In this document: one piece after another, positions 35,045-41,730 of the stretch | Layout: each line of letters starts with the position of its first letter | Numbering within the stretch: the stretch's first letter is position 1 | Assembly (NCBI GenBank): GCA_029786595.1 | Contig: JAFLXO010000002.1 | Coordinates: forward strand, 20,281-62,010 | Direction: 5' to 3' | Length of the DNA stretch: 41,730 nt | Source of the DNA: Nitrososphaerota archaeon | GTDB taxonomy: Archaea; Thermoproteota; Nitrososphaeria; Conexivisphaerales; UBA164 | Translations under genes and position numbers: made by a program | Notes under the pieces: generated by a model | The model's database searches: none | What the model saw: only the letters and a program-made list of their open reading frames with translations | What the model was told of the DNA's origin: nothing

Positions 35045-36227
35045 CCATTATCAACTTGGCAGTGCGCGCCTGCAGCCCCCAGATCTCTATGAAACCAATG
35101 GCGGCCTTCTGATCGAAGGTGGAACCGGTGCCGTACGTCGCAAGGTTGCTGAGATAAAGGGAGTTCTTGGATGAACGTCCAACCACCCTCATGCCCCCCT
35201 TGTACAGCTTGATCCTTACGCTTCCGTTTACATATCGCTGTGTGCTCATGGTAAAGGCCTCCAGGGATTGTCTAAGCGGATCAACCCATAGCCCTTCATA
35301 TATGAGCCTGGCCCACGTACTATCCACTATAGCCTTAAAGTTTAGTATGGACTTGGGGAGGGTCAGCTTTTCAAGGTCCCTGTGAGCTTCAAGGATCACG
35401 GATGCAGCGGGTGCTTCGTAGACCTCCCTTGACTTGATGCCCACCAGCCTGTCCTCTATATGATCTATCCTACCGATACCGTGCTCTCCAGCCAACCTGT
35501 TCAATGCGGTGATCAAGCTTGAAAGTTTCATCGCCTTTCCGTTCATTGCAACTGGCAGCCCACCCTTGAACTCCAAATCGATATATGCTGGCTTATCCGG
35601 CGCATCAAGAGGCGACTTCGTCCACCCAAACGCTTCCTCGGGCGGCTCGGTCATCGGATCCTCAAGCCTACCGCTTTCCGCAGACCTACCCCACAGGTTT
35701 TCGTCGATGCTAAACTCACTCTTCTTTATGGAAACCGGTATCTCCTTTTTCTTGGCGTACTCGATCTCCATGCTGCGGTTCATATCCCACTCCCTAACGG
35801 GCGCGATGACCTTTATGTTTGGTGCTAGCGCCTTGATGGTTACGTCAAAGCGCACCTGGTCATTGCCCTTTCCGGTGCTGCCGTGCGCCACCATATCAGC
35901 GCCCTCCTTTTTGGCCACTTCCACCATCTTCTTTGCTATGAGGGGCCTCGCCAGCGCAGTGGCCAGCGGATACTTCCCTTCATATAGCCCATTTGATGCT
36001 ATCTCAGGAGCTATAAAATCCGTTGAGAATTCGTCCAGCGCGTCTATGCTATAATGCTTTATGGCCCCAGTTTTATAGGCCCTTTTGCCTATCTCCTCAA
36101 GGTCTTCAAACTGGCCCAGGTTGACGGTCACCGTAATGACCGAAGAGGAATACTCCTCCGCGAGCCACTTGATCGCCACGGATGTGTCCAGCCCGCCCGA
36201 ATAGGCGAGCACAATTTTCTTTACCAT
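35034..36227 (-). CDS. argG: Argininosuccinate synthase
   Basis: 397 residues. VLAYSGGLDTSVAIKWL is the PP-loop ATP site, GCTGKGND-type region appears as HGSTGKGNDQVRF, and EFSIDENLWGRS binds citrulline and aspartate. It joins citrulline and aspartate using ATP. The frame continues to 36311, but the first 28 residues of that reading lack family similarity and the ATG at 36227 precedes the PP-loop directly. The TATA-like element at 36251-36260 is centred about 28 bases upstream of this ATG, so the mRNA is probably leaderless. First gene of the arginine/lysine block. Confidence 0.96.
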   Translation of the reverse strand: MVKKIVLAYSGGLDTSVAIKWLAEEYSSSVITVTVNLGQFEDLEEIGKRAYKTGAIKHYSIDALDEFSTDFIAPEIASNGLYEGKYPLATALARPLIAKKMVEVAKKEGADMVAHGSTGKGNDQVRFDVTIKALAPNIKVIAPVREWDMNRSMEIEYAKKKEIPVSIKKSEFSIDENLWGRSAESGRLEDPMTEPPEEAFGWTKSPLDAPDKPAYIDLEFKGGLPVAMNGKAMKLSSLITALNRLAGEHGIGRIDHIEDRLVGIKSREVYEAPAASVILEAHRDLEKLTLPKSILNFKAIVDSTWARLIYEGLWVDPLRQSLEAFTMSTQRYVNGSVRIKLYKGGMRVVGRSSKNSLYLSNLATYGTGSTFDQKAAIGFIEIWGLQARTAKLIMDGQ

Positions 36228-36250
36228 TTCAGTTTCGCTCCTTAAGAAAT

Positions 36251-36260
36251 GTTTAAATAG
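36251..36260. promoter_or_regulatory. Shared TATA element between argG and the ACT-domain gene
   Basis: GTTTAAATAG contains the self-complementary core TTTAAA (36252-36257). Its centre is about 28 bases from the argG ATG (36227, minus strand) and about 30 bases from the ACT gene ATG (36285, plus strand). No other good TATA box is seen in the 57-base gap, so one element may serve both directions. Confidence 0.5.
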
Positions 36261-36284
36261 TTTTTGGCCTAAATCTGTCCAAAT

Positions 36285-36968
36285 ATGATTAAAATGACCA
36301 AAAATGACCAATCTATCAATAAATTGGTCGGAGAGGTGGTATCATCTGATGACGCCATAGAAGCGTCCATAATAGGCGGATATGCGAACCTCAGCGGAGT
36401 GGCACGCCTTATAAGGGAACGACTATCAGGGACTAGGCCTGAGGCCTCCGTTGAGGCCATAGTTTCAGCCTTAAAACGGTATAAAATCAGGGCCTCCGCC
36501 GAGAGGGAGCCGGTTTATCAGGTGCTGTCGAAGAGCTCTGTCATGCTGAGGACCAGCGTAGCAAAGGTGGTGCTTGGAAAGGGGGTGGAGGACATGGGAT
36601 CGTTGCTGGAGAGCCTTAAGAGATATGACGAGGACCTGGTGATCCTGTCAAAGACGCTGAACAACACGACCATAATTTTTGATGTATCGATATATGAGCG
36701 TATCAAGGCCGCCCTCAGAACGGCCAACATAGTCGACAAAAAGGGGGAATTGACCGCAATAACAGTTCACAGCCCCGCTGCTATAATAAGGACCCCCGGC
36801 TGTCTTGAATCCATTTATTCATCCGTCTCCAACGCCAAGATAAACGTAGAAGATACTACGAGCTGCTATACGGACACGGTGCTCATAGTAAAGGATGAGG
36901 ACGCCGGAAGGGCGTTCGATGCGATAACAAGGCTGATCAACGCTTCCAAGCGACTTTCCAGTTCTTAG
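36285..36968 (+). CDS. ACT-domain protein, possible amino-acid-responsive regulator
   Basis: 227 residues. Residues 10-75 are helical, with ANLSGVARLIRERLSG and VEAIVSALKRYK, and could form a winged-helix-like DNA-binding part. Residues 80-225 look like two ACT-type repeats; the second (ELTAITVHSPAAIIRTPGCL..SSVSNAKINVEDT..DTVLIVKDEDAG) matches the ACT fold of aspartokinase-type sensors. Homologues are annotated only as ACT-domain proteins. The shared promoter with argG suggests that it senses an amino acid and controls the divergent operon, but that is inference. Its stop abuts the nop10 stop (36968/36969). Confidence 0.72.
   Translation: MIKMTKNDQSINKLVGEVVSSDDAIEASIIGGYANLSGVARLIRERLSGTRPEASVEAIVSALKRYKIRASAEREPVYQVLSKSSVMLRTSVAKVVLGKGVEDMGSLLESLKRYDEDLVILSKTLNNTTIIFDVSIYERIKAALRTANIVDKKGELTAITVHSPAAIIRTPGCLESIYSSVSNAKINVEDTTSCYTDTVLIVKDEDAGRAFDAITRLINASKRLSSS
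36291..36329. repeat. Direct and inverted repeats at the start of the ACT gene
   Basis: AAAATGACCA occurs twice in tandem (36291-36300 and 36301-36310, exact 10-base period). The second copy continues into GACCAAT (36306-36312), which has a perfect inverted partner ATTGGTC at 36323-36329. The array overlaps the first codons of the ACT gene, just downstream of the presumed transcription start, a suitable place for autoregulation. Confidence 0.4.
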
Positions 36969-37115
36969 TTAATTTCTCTTACGCAGCAGATAGTATTTAT
37001 CGTCGGGGGAGAACGGTGGCGGATGGGCTGAGACGGTCTTGGAGCCACACTTGGGGCAGATATCTTTCATGGTGTATGTTCTGCAGGATGGGCACACCTT
37101 TAGATATTTTGTCAT
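36969..37115 (-). CDS. nop10: H/ACA RNA-protein complex protein Nop10
   Basis: A 48-residue protein. Zinc ribbon with C8, C11, C20 and C23, then the diagnostic [13 protein letters not shown], close to the HPPRFSP motif of Nop10, and a basic tail. Nop10 joins Cbf5, L7Ae and Gar1 in the RNA-guided pseudouridine synthase. The ATG at 37115 lies 34 bases after the aIF2-alpha stop. The order L44e-S27e-aIF2alpha-Nop10 is conserved in archaea, which supports the call. Confidence 0.95.
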   Translation of the reverse strand: MTKYLKVCPSCRTYTMKDICPKCGSKTVSAHPPPFSPDDKYYLLRKRN

Positions 37116-37149
37116 AAATAAAACCGCCGCACAACTACCCTCTAGTCAG

Positions 37150-37917
37150 TCATTTCGTAATAAATTTGACCTGTCCGTTGCCCTTGATCTCCTTTTCCAT
37201 GATGGCCAAGGCCCTGTTCAACCTTTTCTCAGCTTCCTTATAGTTGTCCCCATATGCAACGACCTTGTACTTCGGCGCTCCTAAATATTTGATAAGGAGG
37301 TTACTCTTCCCAATCTGCCCCTGTGTATTCAGCAATGCCTTCTTAACCACTTCCATCCCGTTCGGTTTCGAGCTTGAGACCTCCATGATCGTATCGACCT
37401 CCACCAGGGAAGGTTTTATTCGTTCCATAGCTATTTCATATGCGGCCTCCGCGTACGGCTGATCCACACCGATCGAAATCCACGCAGTCGGTCCATCCTT
37501 TATTAGCTTCATCAGCGCCACGTATAGACCTTCGAAGTTGTCCTCTATGACCCTGAGCTGCTGGGCATCAGAGCTGAGCCCCAGCTTGGCTTTCACCATG
37601 GAAAATATGCTTTCAGCCTTCTTCGCCTTTTTCAGTTCCATCAGCTTGGCCTTTCTTTCTTCGTTGGTCAACTGTTTCAGCGACAGATCTATTTCCCCCT
37701 TTGCCCTGTTAACCCGTATAACCTTTAGAGGCAGCTTCTGGTTCTCCTTTATGTACCTGTCTATGTTCTTGATCAGCCCCGTTGATATTTCGCTTATGTG
37801 TAAGAACCCCTCCATGTTATTGTATTCGTCTAGGGAAAGATAGGCGCCAAATTGCGTTATCTTCCTTACTGTGACCACCACTATTTCCCCGATATCGGGA
37901 AAACTGGGGGGCTCCAT
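37150..37917 (-). CDS. Translation initiation factor aIF2 subunit alpha
   Basis: 255 residues. The N-terminal S1 domain reads GEIVVVTVRKITQFGAYLSL and GFLHISEIS, followed by a helical middle domain and a C-terminal alpha/beta domain that binds aIF2-gamma. It is part of the heterotrimer that brings initiator tRNA to the ribosome. The eukaryotic regulatory Ser51 region corresponds to the loop after HISEIS. Starts 3 bases after the S27e stop. Confidence 0.95.
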   Translation of the reverse strand: MEPPSFPDIGEIVVVTVRKITQFGAYLSLDEYNNMEGFLHISEISTGLIKNIDRYIKENQKLPLKVIRVNRAKGEIDLSLKQLTNEERKAKLMELKKAKKAESIFSMVKAKLGLSSDAQQLRVIEDNFEGLYVALMKLIKDGPTAWISIGVDQPYAEAAYEIAMERIKPSLVEVDTIMEVSSSKPNGMEVVKKALLNTQGQIGKSNLLIKYLGAPKYKVVAYGDNYKEAEKRLNRALAIMEKEIKGNGQVKFITK

Positions 37918-37920
37918 GAC

Positions 37921-38118
37921 CTAATCAAGCCTCTTGACTATATCTGCATTAATCGATGCCATGCCGCCGCTTGGGACCACCAGTTCCTCCCCGCACCCAT
38001 CGCACTTGATGGCCGTAGTCGAATGGGAAAATATTATCCTTTCTGTTGCGCACTTCTTACATCTTATCAACAGGTACGAGCTTTTCGGGCTGACGATAAG
38101 GGACTTTGATTTTTTCAT
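37921..38118 (-). CDS. rps27e: 30S ribosomal protein S27e
   Basis: About 65 residues. Zinc ribbon CKKCATERIIFSHSTTAIKCDGCGEELVVP is split into C-x2-C pairs, and GGMASI near the end is typical of S27e (eS27). I chose the ATG at 38118, with GTGAT just upstream as ribosome-binding site; the frame is open to 38133, which would overlap L44e. Confidence 0.93.
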   Translation of the reverse strand: MKKSKSLIVSPKSSYLLIRCKKCATERIIFSHSTTAIKCDGCGEELVVPSGGMASINADIVKRLD

Positions 38119-38122
38119 ATTA

Positions 38123-38404
38123 TCACTTTTCAACTATCTCTATCTTGCGCATCCTTATGCCAGGCCTAACTACTGTATAACCACATTTCTTACACTTCAA
38201 TTTAATGACCTGCTTTTTAGTGGTCTTCGACGTCCTGACCAGCTCAGGATACTTCTGGCCGCCGTAACCGTGTTTAATTTCTTCATGATACCTTGCACCC
38301 ATGGAAGTCTTCCTGTCCTTCCCCTTCTTATAGATCGAGGGGGTATGCTCCGTATGGGCCTTGCACCTTGGACAATATGTAACTATAACCTTTGGTAATT
38401 TCAT
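38123..38404 (-). CDS. rpl44e: 50S ribosomal protein L44e
   Basis: 93 residues. Opens MKLPKVIVTYCPRCKAHTEH, has KTSMGARYHEEIKHGYGG and a second cysteine pair CKKCG, all characteristic of L44e (eL42), a zinc-binding E-site protein. The ATG overlaps the GINS stop by four bases (ATGA), coupling a replication gene to ribosomal protein synthesis. Confidence 0.95.
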   Translation of the reverse strand: MKLPKVIVTYCPRCKAHTEHTPSIYKKGKDRKTSMGARYHEEIKHGYGGQKYPELVRTSKTTKKQVIKLKCKKCGYTVVRPGIRMRKIEIVEK

Positions 38405-38961
38405 TCCAACACACTGACGTCTATCGCTATATTTTTGTCTATTAATACTTTTGCGTTATCCCTAGGCACGTCGGCCACATCCGACTTATCAAAGGGGCCA
38501 TAAACTTTAAGGTCAGCCCCTATGAACTTGTCGGTTGCCTCAATGAACCTTACTAACCTATAATGAGGCTCCTGCTTGGAATGCGCCACCCTCAGGCTCT
38601 CGGTGAGCCCGTGTCTTATGTCATCCTTTAACAGGCGGGACCGCCTGATCAGCTCGTATACTGGCTCAATAACCCTCTTCTCCTCCTCTGTCAGGTTGAC
38701 AATATCCTTTCCTGAAATCGCTTGGTTTAGCGCCTTCCTCACCCTTATATCCACCAGGTCCTCCATCAGCCCGTTGACCAGGTCGCGATATACAGTTACG
38801 GCCTCCGCGCCTTCGCTTGAAGGGCTGGTAGTCTCCAGCAGTACAAGCTCCTTAACCTTAATGGATAATGCTTCATAAAAGTCGGGGGGGATTTCGCCTA
38901 AACCGGCATCGGATAGCTCCCGGTTAAGTATGTTTATCATCACATCAGTTATATCATTCAT
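38401..38961 (-). CDS. GINS complex protein (Gins51/Gins15 type)
   Basis: 186 residues. A helical A-domain with VYRDLVNGLMEDLVDIRVRKAL and EPVYELIRRSR is followed by the small B-domain VYGPFDKSDVADVP, DNAKVLIDK at the C-terminus. The A-then-B order marks the Gins51 (Psf1/Sld5-like) subunit. GINS links MCM helicase to the replisome and primase. Location next to priS, 37 bases away on the same strand, is consistent with archaeal replication clusters. Confidence 0.88.
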   Translation of the reverse strand: MNDITDVMINILNRELSDAGLGEIPPDFYEALSIKVKELVLLETTSPSSEGAEAVTVYRDLVNGLMEDLVDIRVRKALNQAISGKDIVNLTEEEKRVIEPVYELIRRSRLLKDDIRHGLTESLRVAHSKQEPHYRLVRFIEATDKFIGADLKVYGPFDKSDVADVPRDNAKVLIDKNIAIDVSVLE

Positions 38962-38998
38962 GCCGGTTATAATGGAATGTTGTTCTTAAAAACTTACC

Positions 38999-39970
38999 TT
39001 ATGTAGCTTCAACAACAGCAAGCCCCTTTAGCATCAGGTATACCGCAGCATATGTGGGGATGGTTTTTGATTCATCCTTGTACGGCCCGAAAACCTGACC
39101 CTTTAGTCTGATCTGAGGCGCATATGTTATCCTGATCTTAACCGGATCTTCACGCAAGGCCACCGCCGAATCAAACGGATCTCCAGATAGCTGTTCATCA
39201 CACTCCTTCTTTGACAGGCCGCTTTTATCATGCAGCGATCCGGGGAGCCTGAATATCCTGTGCACATCCATGGAGACAGAAGGATCAACCTTTATGGCTA
39301 GGGCCGAAGATGGAGCTCTCTGCCCACTGCCCGTAAACCCGTTTAACCTTATGTAATCGACTATTTCTGTACGTTCCCTGGACGATAGGCTGCTGTAGAG
39401 GGTCGAACTAACAGAGATGTGATAACCGTGGTTTCCAGAAAAATATGCCGAAAGCTCATCGTGCCTGATGCCAAAATCATCATGAAGCATCTGGATCAGA
39501 GAAACGGTCTGCCCCTTGATCTTACCTAGGCATTCATCGCAGATCCATTCGACCTTAGATATGCGCTTTGAACCGCACCTTGAACATGTGAGAGGTGGCG
39601 GCAGCCTGCCCACCAGTTTACAATCATCGCATATCCAAAAATCATGTTTGACTTTACACCGAGCGTTAACTTCCTTTAGATCAAGATCGAATATAAGGTC
39701 CCCTTCAATCCAGCCCTTTTGATCCATGGGGGCCGCTGGAAACCTGTAATATGAAGATGAAGAATAAATTGAGCGAGGTATGGTTTGTATTATCAGGGCG
39801 GTCAACTCCCTTTCTTCGGCTATCGAAATATGCCTTTTCATGTTACCATCGAAGTCCCTGAATCCAAATTCTCGTTCCCTAAACCTAGTAGGGATTTTGA
39901 TTTCGGCCTGCCTATTAAAATAATACCACCTGAACGCGCTCTGTAGGAATTCCCTTTGGTTGACCGACAT
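38999..39970 (-). CDS. priS: DNA primase small (catalytic) subunit PriS
   Basis: 323 residues, archaeo-eukaryotic primase. D95 and D97 in DLIFDLDL form the metal-binding DxD, SGNHGYH (178-184) is the nucleotide-binding SGxxGxH motif, and RLPGSLHDKSGL is the third motif. Six cysteines in three CxxC pairs (114/117, 129/132, 144/147) form an enlarged zinc-knuckle region between the catalytic motifs. It makes RNA or DNA primers together with PriL, which is not in this window. First gene of the minus-strand translation/replication cluster. Confidence 0.95.
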   Translation of the reverse strand: MSVNQREFLQSAFRWYYFNRQAEIKIPTRFREREFGFRDFDGNMKRHISIAEERELTALIIQTIPRSIYSSSSYYRFPAAPMDQKGWIEGDLIFDLDLKEVNARCKVKHDFWICDDCKLVGRLPPPLTCSRCGSKRISKVEWICDECLGKIKGQTVSLIQMLHDDFGIRHDELSAYFSGNHGYHISVSSTLYSSLSSRERTEIVDYIRLNGFTGSGQRAPSSALAIKVDPSVSMDVHRIFRLPGSLHDKSGLSKKECDEQLSGDPFDSAVALREDPVKIRITYAPQIRLKGQVFGPYKDESKTIPTYAAVYLMLKGLAVVEAT

Positions 39971-40065
39971 CGGTCTAAGATAACTGGGCCGCCATTTATC
40001 TGTATATCTATGTTTGACTTGTACAAAAAGGCATATTTACCACCGTATCCGGTATTAAAGGCAGT

Positions 40066-41052
40066 ATGAGGCCAATCAGAATTGAAGGGGACAGCATAGC
40101 GGTCCTCGACCAGAGGCTTTTGCCTACCCGTGAAGTGTGGATAAAGGTCAGGTCAGTAGATGATGCCTTTTCAGCGATACGAGAGCTGAAGGTTAGGGGG
40201 GCCCCCCTGATAGGCGTAGTGGGCGCGTATGGGTTAGCACAGAACATAACCGGGAATAGCCAAGACGACCGTTTGACCGCGGAAAAGCTCAAGGGCGCTA
40301 GGCCTACGGCCATTAACCTGGCATGGGCCATAGACAGGGTCCTTCGGGCATCCCTTGACGGCTCGAGAGGAGCTGCATTAGAGGAAGCGAAAAATATTTT
40401 CGATGAAGAGTTGAATAATGCCAGGCTTATAGGCGTTAACGGTGAACCGCTCATATCCGAAGGTGACGCCGTGCTAACTCACTGCAATGCGGGGGCCCTA
40501 GCTACCGTAGATTACGGGACGGCATTAGCCCCACTGAGGATAGCAAAGGATAAAGGCAAGAAGTTCAGGGTTTTTGCAACTGAAACCAGGCCAGTAATGC
40601 AGGGTTCCCGCCTGACCGCCTATGAACTCCTAAAGGATGGATTTGATGTAACGCTAATAGCTGACACCGCTGTGGGATACACTATGTCAAGGGGGATGAT
40701 CAAGAAGGTCATCGTAGGAGCCGACCGCGTATTTAACGATGGCCACACCATAAACAAGATAGGCACCTTTCAGGTAGCCACCTTGGCAAAGCGGTTCGGC
40801 ATTCCATTTTATGTGGCCTTGCCGCTGTCAACCCTAGATCTTGAGGGGAATGAAGCTACCACCAAGATTGAAGAAAGGGGGTCGGTTGAACTTGAATATA
40901 TAAGAGGAAAAAGGGTGGCCCCGCGAGGGATCAAGACATTTAACCCCGCCTTCGATATAACCCCCCCGGATTTGATTACAGCGTTTATAACTGAAAAGGG
41001 GGTTCTGAAGCCTCCCTTCAAGGCCATAAACAAAATCGGAACGTCAAGTTAA
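40066..41052 (+). CDS. mtnA: Methylthioribose-1-phosphate isomerase
   Basis: 328 residues, eIF2B-alpha-like isomerase family. KVRGAPLIGVVGAYG, THCNAGALATVDYGTAL with catalytic C140, IVGADRVFNDG with catalytic D220, NKIGTFQVA and FNPAFDITPP identify MtnA, which isomerises methylthioribose-1-phosphate in methionine salvage. The related ribose-1,5-bisphosphate isomerase is possible, but the RGAPLIG and FNPAFD pattern fits MtnA better. No other salvage gene is nearby. It diverges from priS across about 95 bases that hold only promoter-like AT patches. Confidence 0.9.
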   Translation: MRPIRIEGDSIAVLDQRLLPTREVWIKVRSVDDAFSAIRELKVRGAPLIGVVGAYGLAQNITGNSQDDRLTAEKLKGARPTAINLAWAIDRVLRASLDGSRGAALEEAKNIFDEELNNARLIGVNGEPLISEGDAVLTHCNAGALATVDYGTALAPLRIAKDKGKKFRVFATETRPVMQGSRLTAYELLKDGFDVTLIADTAVGYTMSRGMIKKVIVGADRVFNDGHTINKIGTFQVATLAKRFGIPFYVALPLSTLDLEGNEATTKIEERGSVELEYIRGKRVAPRGIKTFNPAFDITPPDLITAFITEKGVLKPPFKAINKIGTSS

Positions 41053-41067
41053 ATACCTGGATGGTAA

Positions 41068-41075
41068 TTTTATAG
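41068..41075 (+). promoter_or_regulatory. TATA box of tRNA-Arg(TCG)
   Basis: TTTTATAG centred about 26 bases before the first tRNA base (41097). Confidence 0.55.
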
Positions 41076-41096
41076 ATGTTATAAATCCAGTAAAAT

Positions 41097-41171
41097 GGGC
41101 CCGTGGCCTAGGATGGATAGGGCGCTGGCCTTCGGAGCCGGCGGTCGTGGGTTCAAATCCCACCGGGCCCG
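41097..41171 (+). tRNA. tRNA-Arg(TCG)
   Basis: Acceptor GGGCCCG/CGGGCCC, D stem GCCT/GGGC, anticodon stem CTGGC/GCCGG with loop CTTCGGA (anticodon TCG), T stem GTGGG/CCCAC with loop TTCAAAT, discriminator G. CCA is not encoded, unlike the other tRNA-Arg in this window. No intron. Confidence 0.95.
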
Positions 41172-41199
41172 TTAGGCCTATCACGACATCATCCCACTA

Positions 41200-41408
41200 C
41201 TAACGCATATGAGCCTTCCTGATGGCTACCCCTTTTGGGTTAGTCGGCAAGCAGAGAACTTGAGTCAACGGCACAGGGCTCACACCTTCTGATGCATCAC
41301 CGTGGGCGTCTCCACAGCTGTGATTTCTGATATTTCCATCCCAACCTCTTTCATGGCGCGTTACAGGACCACCGTTCCGGCCTTTATTTCCCTTGGGATG
41401 GTATGATC
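41200..41408 (-). pseudogene. Possible decayed TnpB-type transposase C-terminus
   Basis: Between tRNA-Arg and the last gene there is no intact reading frame. On the minus strand, one frame reads IPREIKAGTVVL, then a stop, then AMKEVGMEISEITAVETPTVM; a shift into another frame continues to LPTNPKGVAIRKAHMR and a stop at 41200. The AGTVVL and VETPTVM strings recall the variable C-terminal tails of archaeal IS605/IS1341 TnpB proteins, so this may be a broken remnant. The match is from memory and weak, and no catalytic part is present. Confidence 0.3.
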
Positions 41409-41423
41409 ACGCGAAGGGCTGTA

Positions 41424-41730
41424 TTAATATACCGCAGAGGAATTGAAATGATATATTAACACCTGAGCCCAGATTCCATCCGACGCCTCAGACATAGGGG
41501 AGGAGTATGCCAAGGTAAACGGGCCAGTGCTGTTTGTATTATAGGTGATCCCGTACTGGGTTAGCGGCAGCTGGAAGTAAGGTGAACCTGACTGGTAAGT
41601 TTGCGAAATGCCTACAAGTTGTCCGTTGCTTGTATCTATGGAACCCCAGCCTACCCATTGCAATGGAAGAAGTTGACCTAGGAGGGTATCATTATAGAAG
41701 TAAGGGGTCAGCGTGCCTGTCGTGTTGCTG
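41424..41730 (-). CDS. Secreted protein of unknown family, C-terminal part (cut by window edge)
   Basis: The last about 101 codons of a gene that begins beyond the window; the frame is open to the edge. The sequence is rich in Ser, Thr, Gly, Tyr and Asn with several N-x-S/T sites (NTT, NDT, NST, NSS), alternates short beta-strand-like stretches (FQLPLTQYGITYN) and has almost no charged residues, all typical of exported archaeal surface proteins or proteases. It ends NSSAVY, without a membrane anchor or cell-wall motif. I cannot assign a family. Confidence 0.6.
   Translation of the reverse strand, partial: SNTTGTLTPYFYNDTLLGQLLPLQWVGWGSIDTSNGQLVGISQTYQSGSPYFQLPLTQYGITYNTNSTGPFTLAYSSPMSEASDGIWAQVLIYHFNSSAVY

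Noticed and set aside
36228-36311. Extended argG N-terminus
   Set aside because: The extra 28 residues cross the shared promoter and lack similarity to ArgG, which begins at the PP-loop Met at 36227.
1-41730. CRISPR arrays, rRNA genes, plasmid or viral hallmarks
   Set aside because: No regularly spaced repeats of CRISPR size, no rRNA-like segments and no capsid, integrase or replication-initiator genes were seen.

Overview
This window is archaeal, and the gene content points to the TACK branch (Thermoproteota/Thaumarchaeota side) rather than Euryarchaeota. Evidence: archaeal-type aRF1, Sec61-beta, L21e, L44e, S27e, Nop10, aIF2-alpha, RpoF, GINS and PriS; a DUF1512 protein; and LysW-dependent lysine and arginine synthesis with separate LysX and ArgX ligases. 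Many start codons lie about 26 bases after a TATA-like box, so leaderless transcription looks common. I cannot name the species.

Layout. 1-5442: a truncated UMP kinase gene diverges from prf1 (aRF1, carrying a 503-residue intein) and valS, whose 3' end runs into a tRNA-Thr gene. 5540-8500: MobA-like nucleotidyltransferase, an ATP-cone/Mrr-type nuclease and a NarK-like MFS porter. 8501-11014: T-rich termination zone, a secreted DUF4382 protein with a 10-bp tandem repeat upstream, tRNA-Arg(TCT) and a small membrane protein. 11075-16897: DUF2877, methionine aminopeptidase, a zinc ribbon, DUF1512, Sec61-beta (too short for routine ORF lists), DUF2070 and Tfx. 17001-24583: glyA, a large protein related to the PolD large subunit DP2 but lacking its catalytic acidic motif, geranylgeranyl reductase, L21e-RpoF-DUF655 and ThiL.

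24572-36227 is a minus-strand amino-acid biosynthesis region. One block is argG-argH-lysW-argX-lysY-lysZ-lysJ; the second is lrp, homocitrate synthase, lysX, lysK, two stand-alone RAM (Lrp ligand-binding) proteins and an unknown gene. Together they cover LysW-carried lysine and ornithine synthesis, then arginine. An ACT-domain protein diverges from argG across one shared TATA element. 36969-39970 is a translation/replication cluster in the order priS-gins-L44e-S27e-aIF2alpha-nop10. 40066-41730: mtnA, tRNA-Arg(TCG), a possible decayed transposase fragment and the 3' end of a secreted protein gene.

The two observations I rate highest are the intein placed exactly before the Cys of the stop-codon-reading YxCxxxF motif of aRF1, and the apparently catalytically dead, shortened DP2 paralogue at 18407-20908. 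Family assignments come from recalled motifs and no database search was run.
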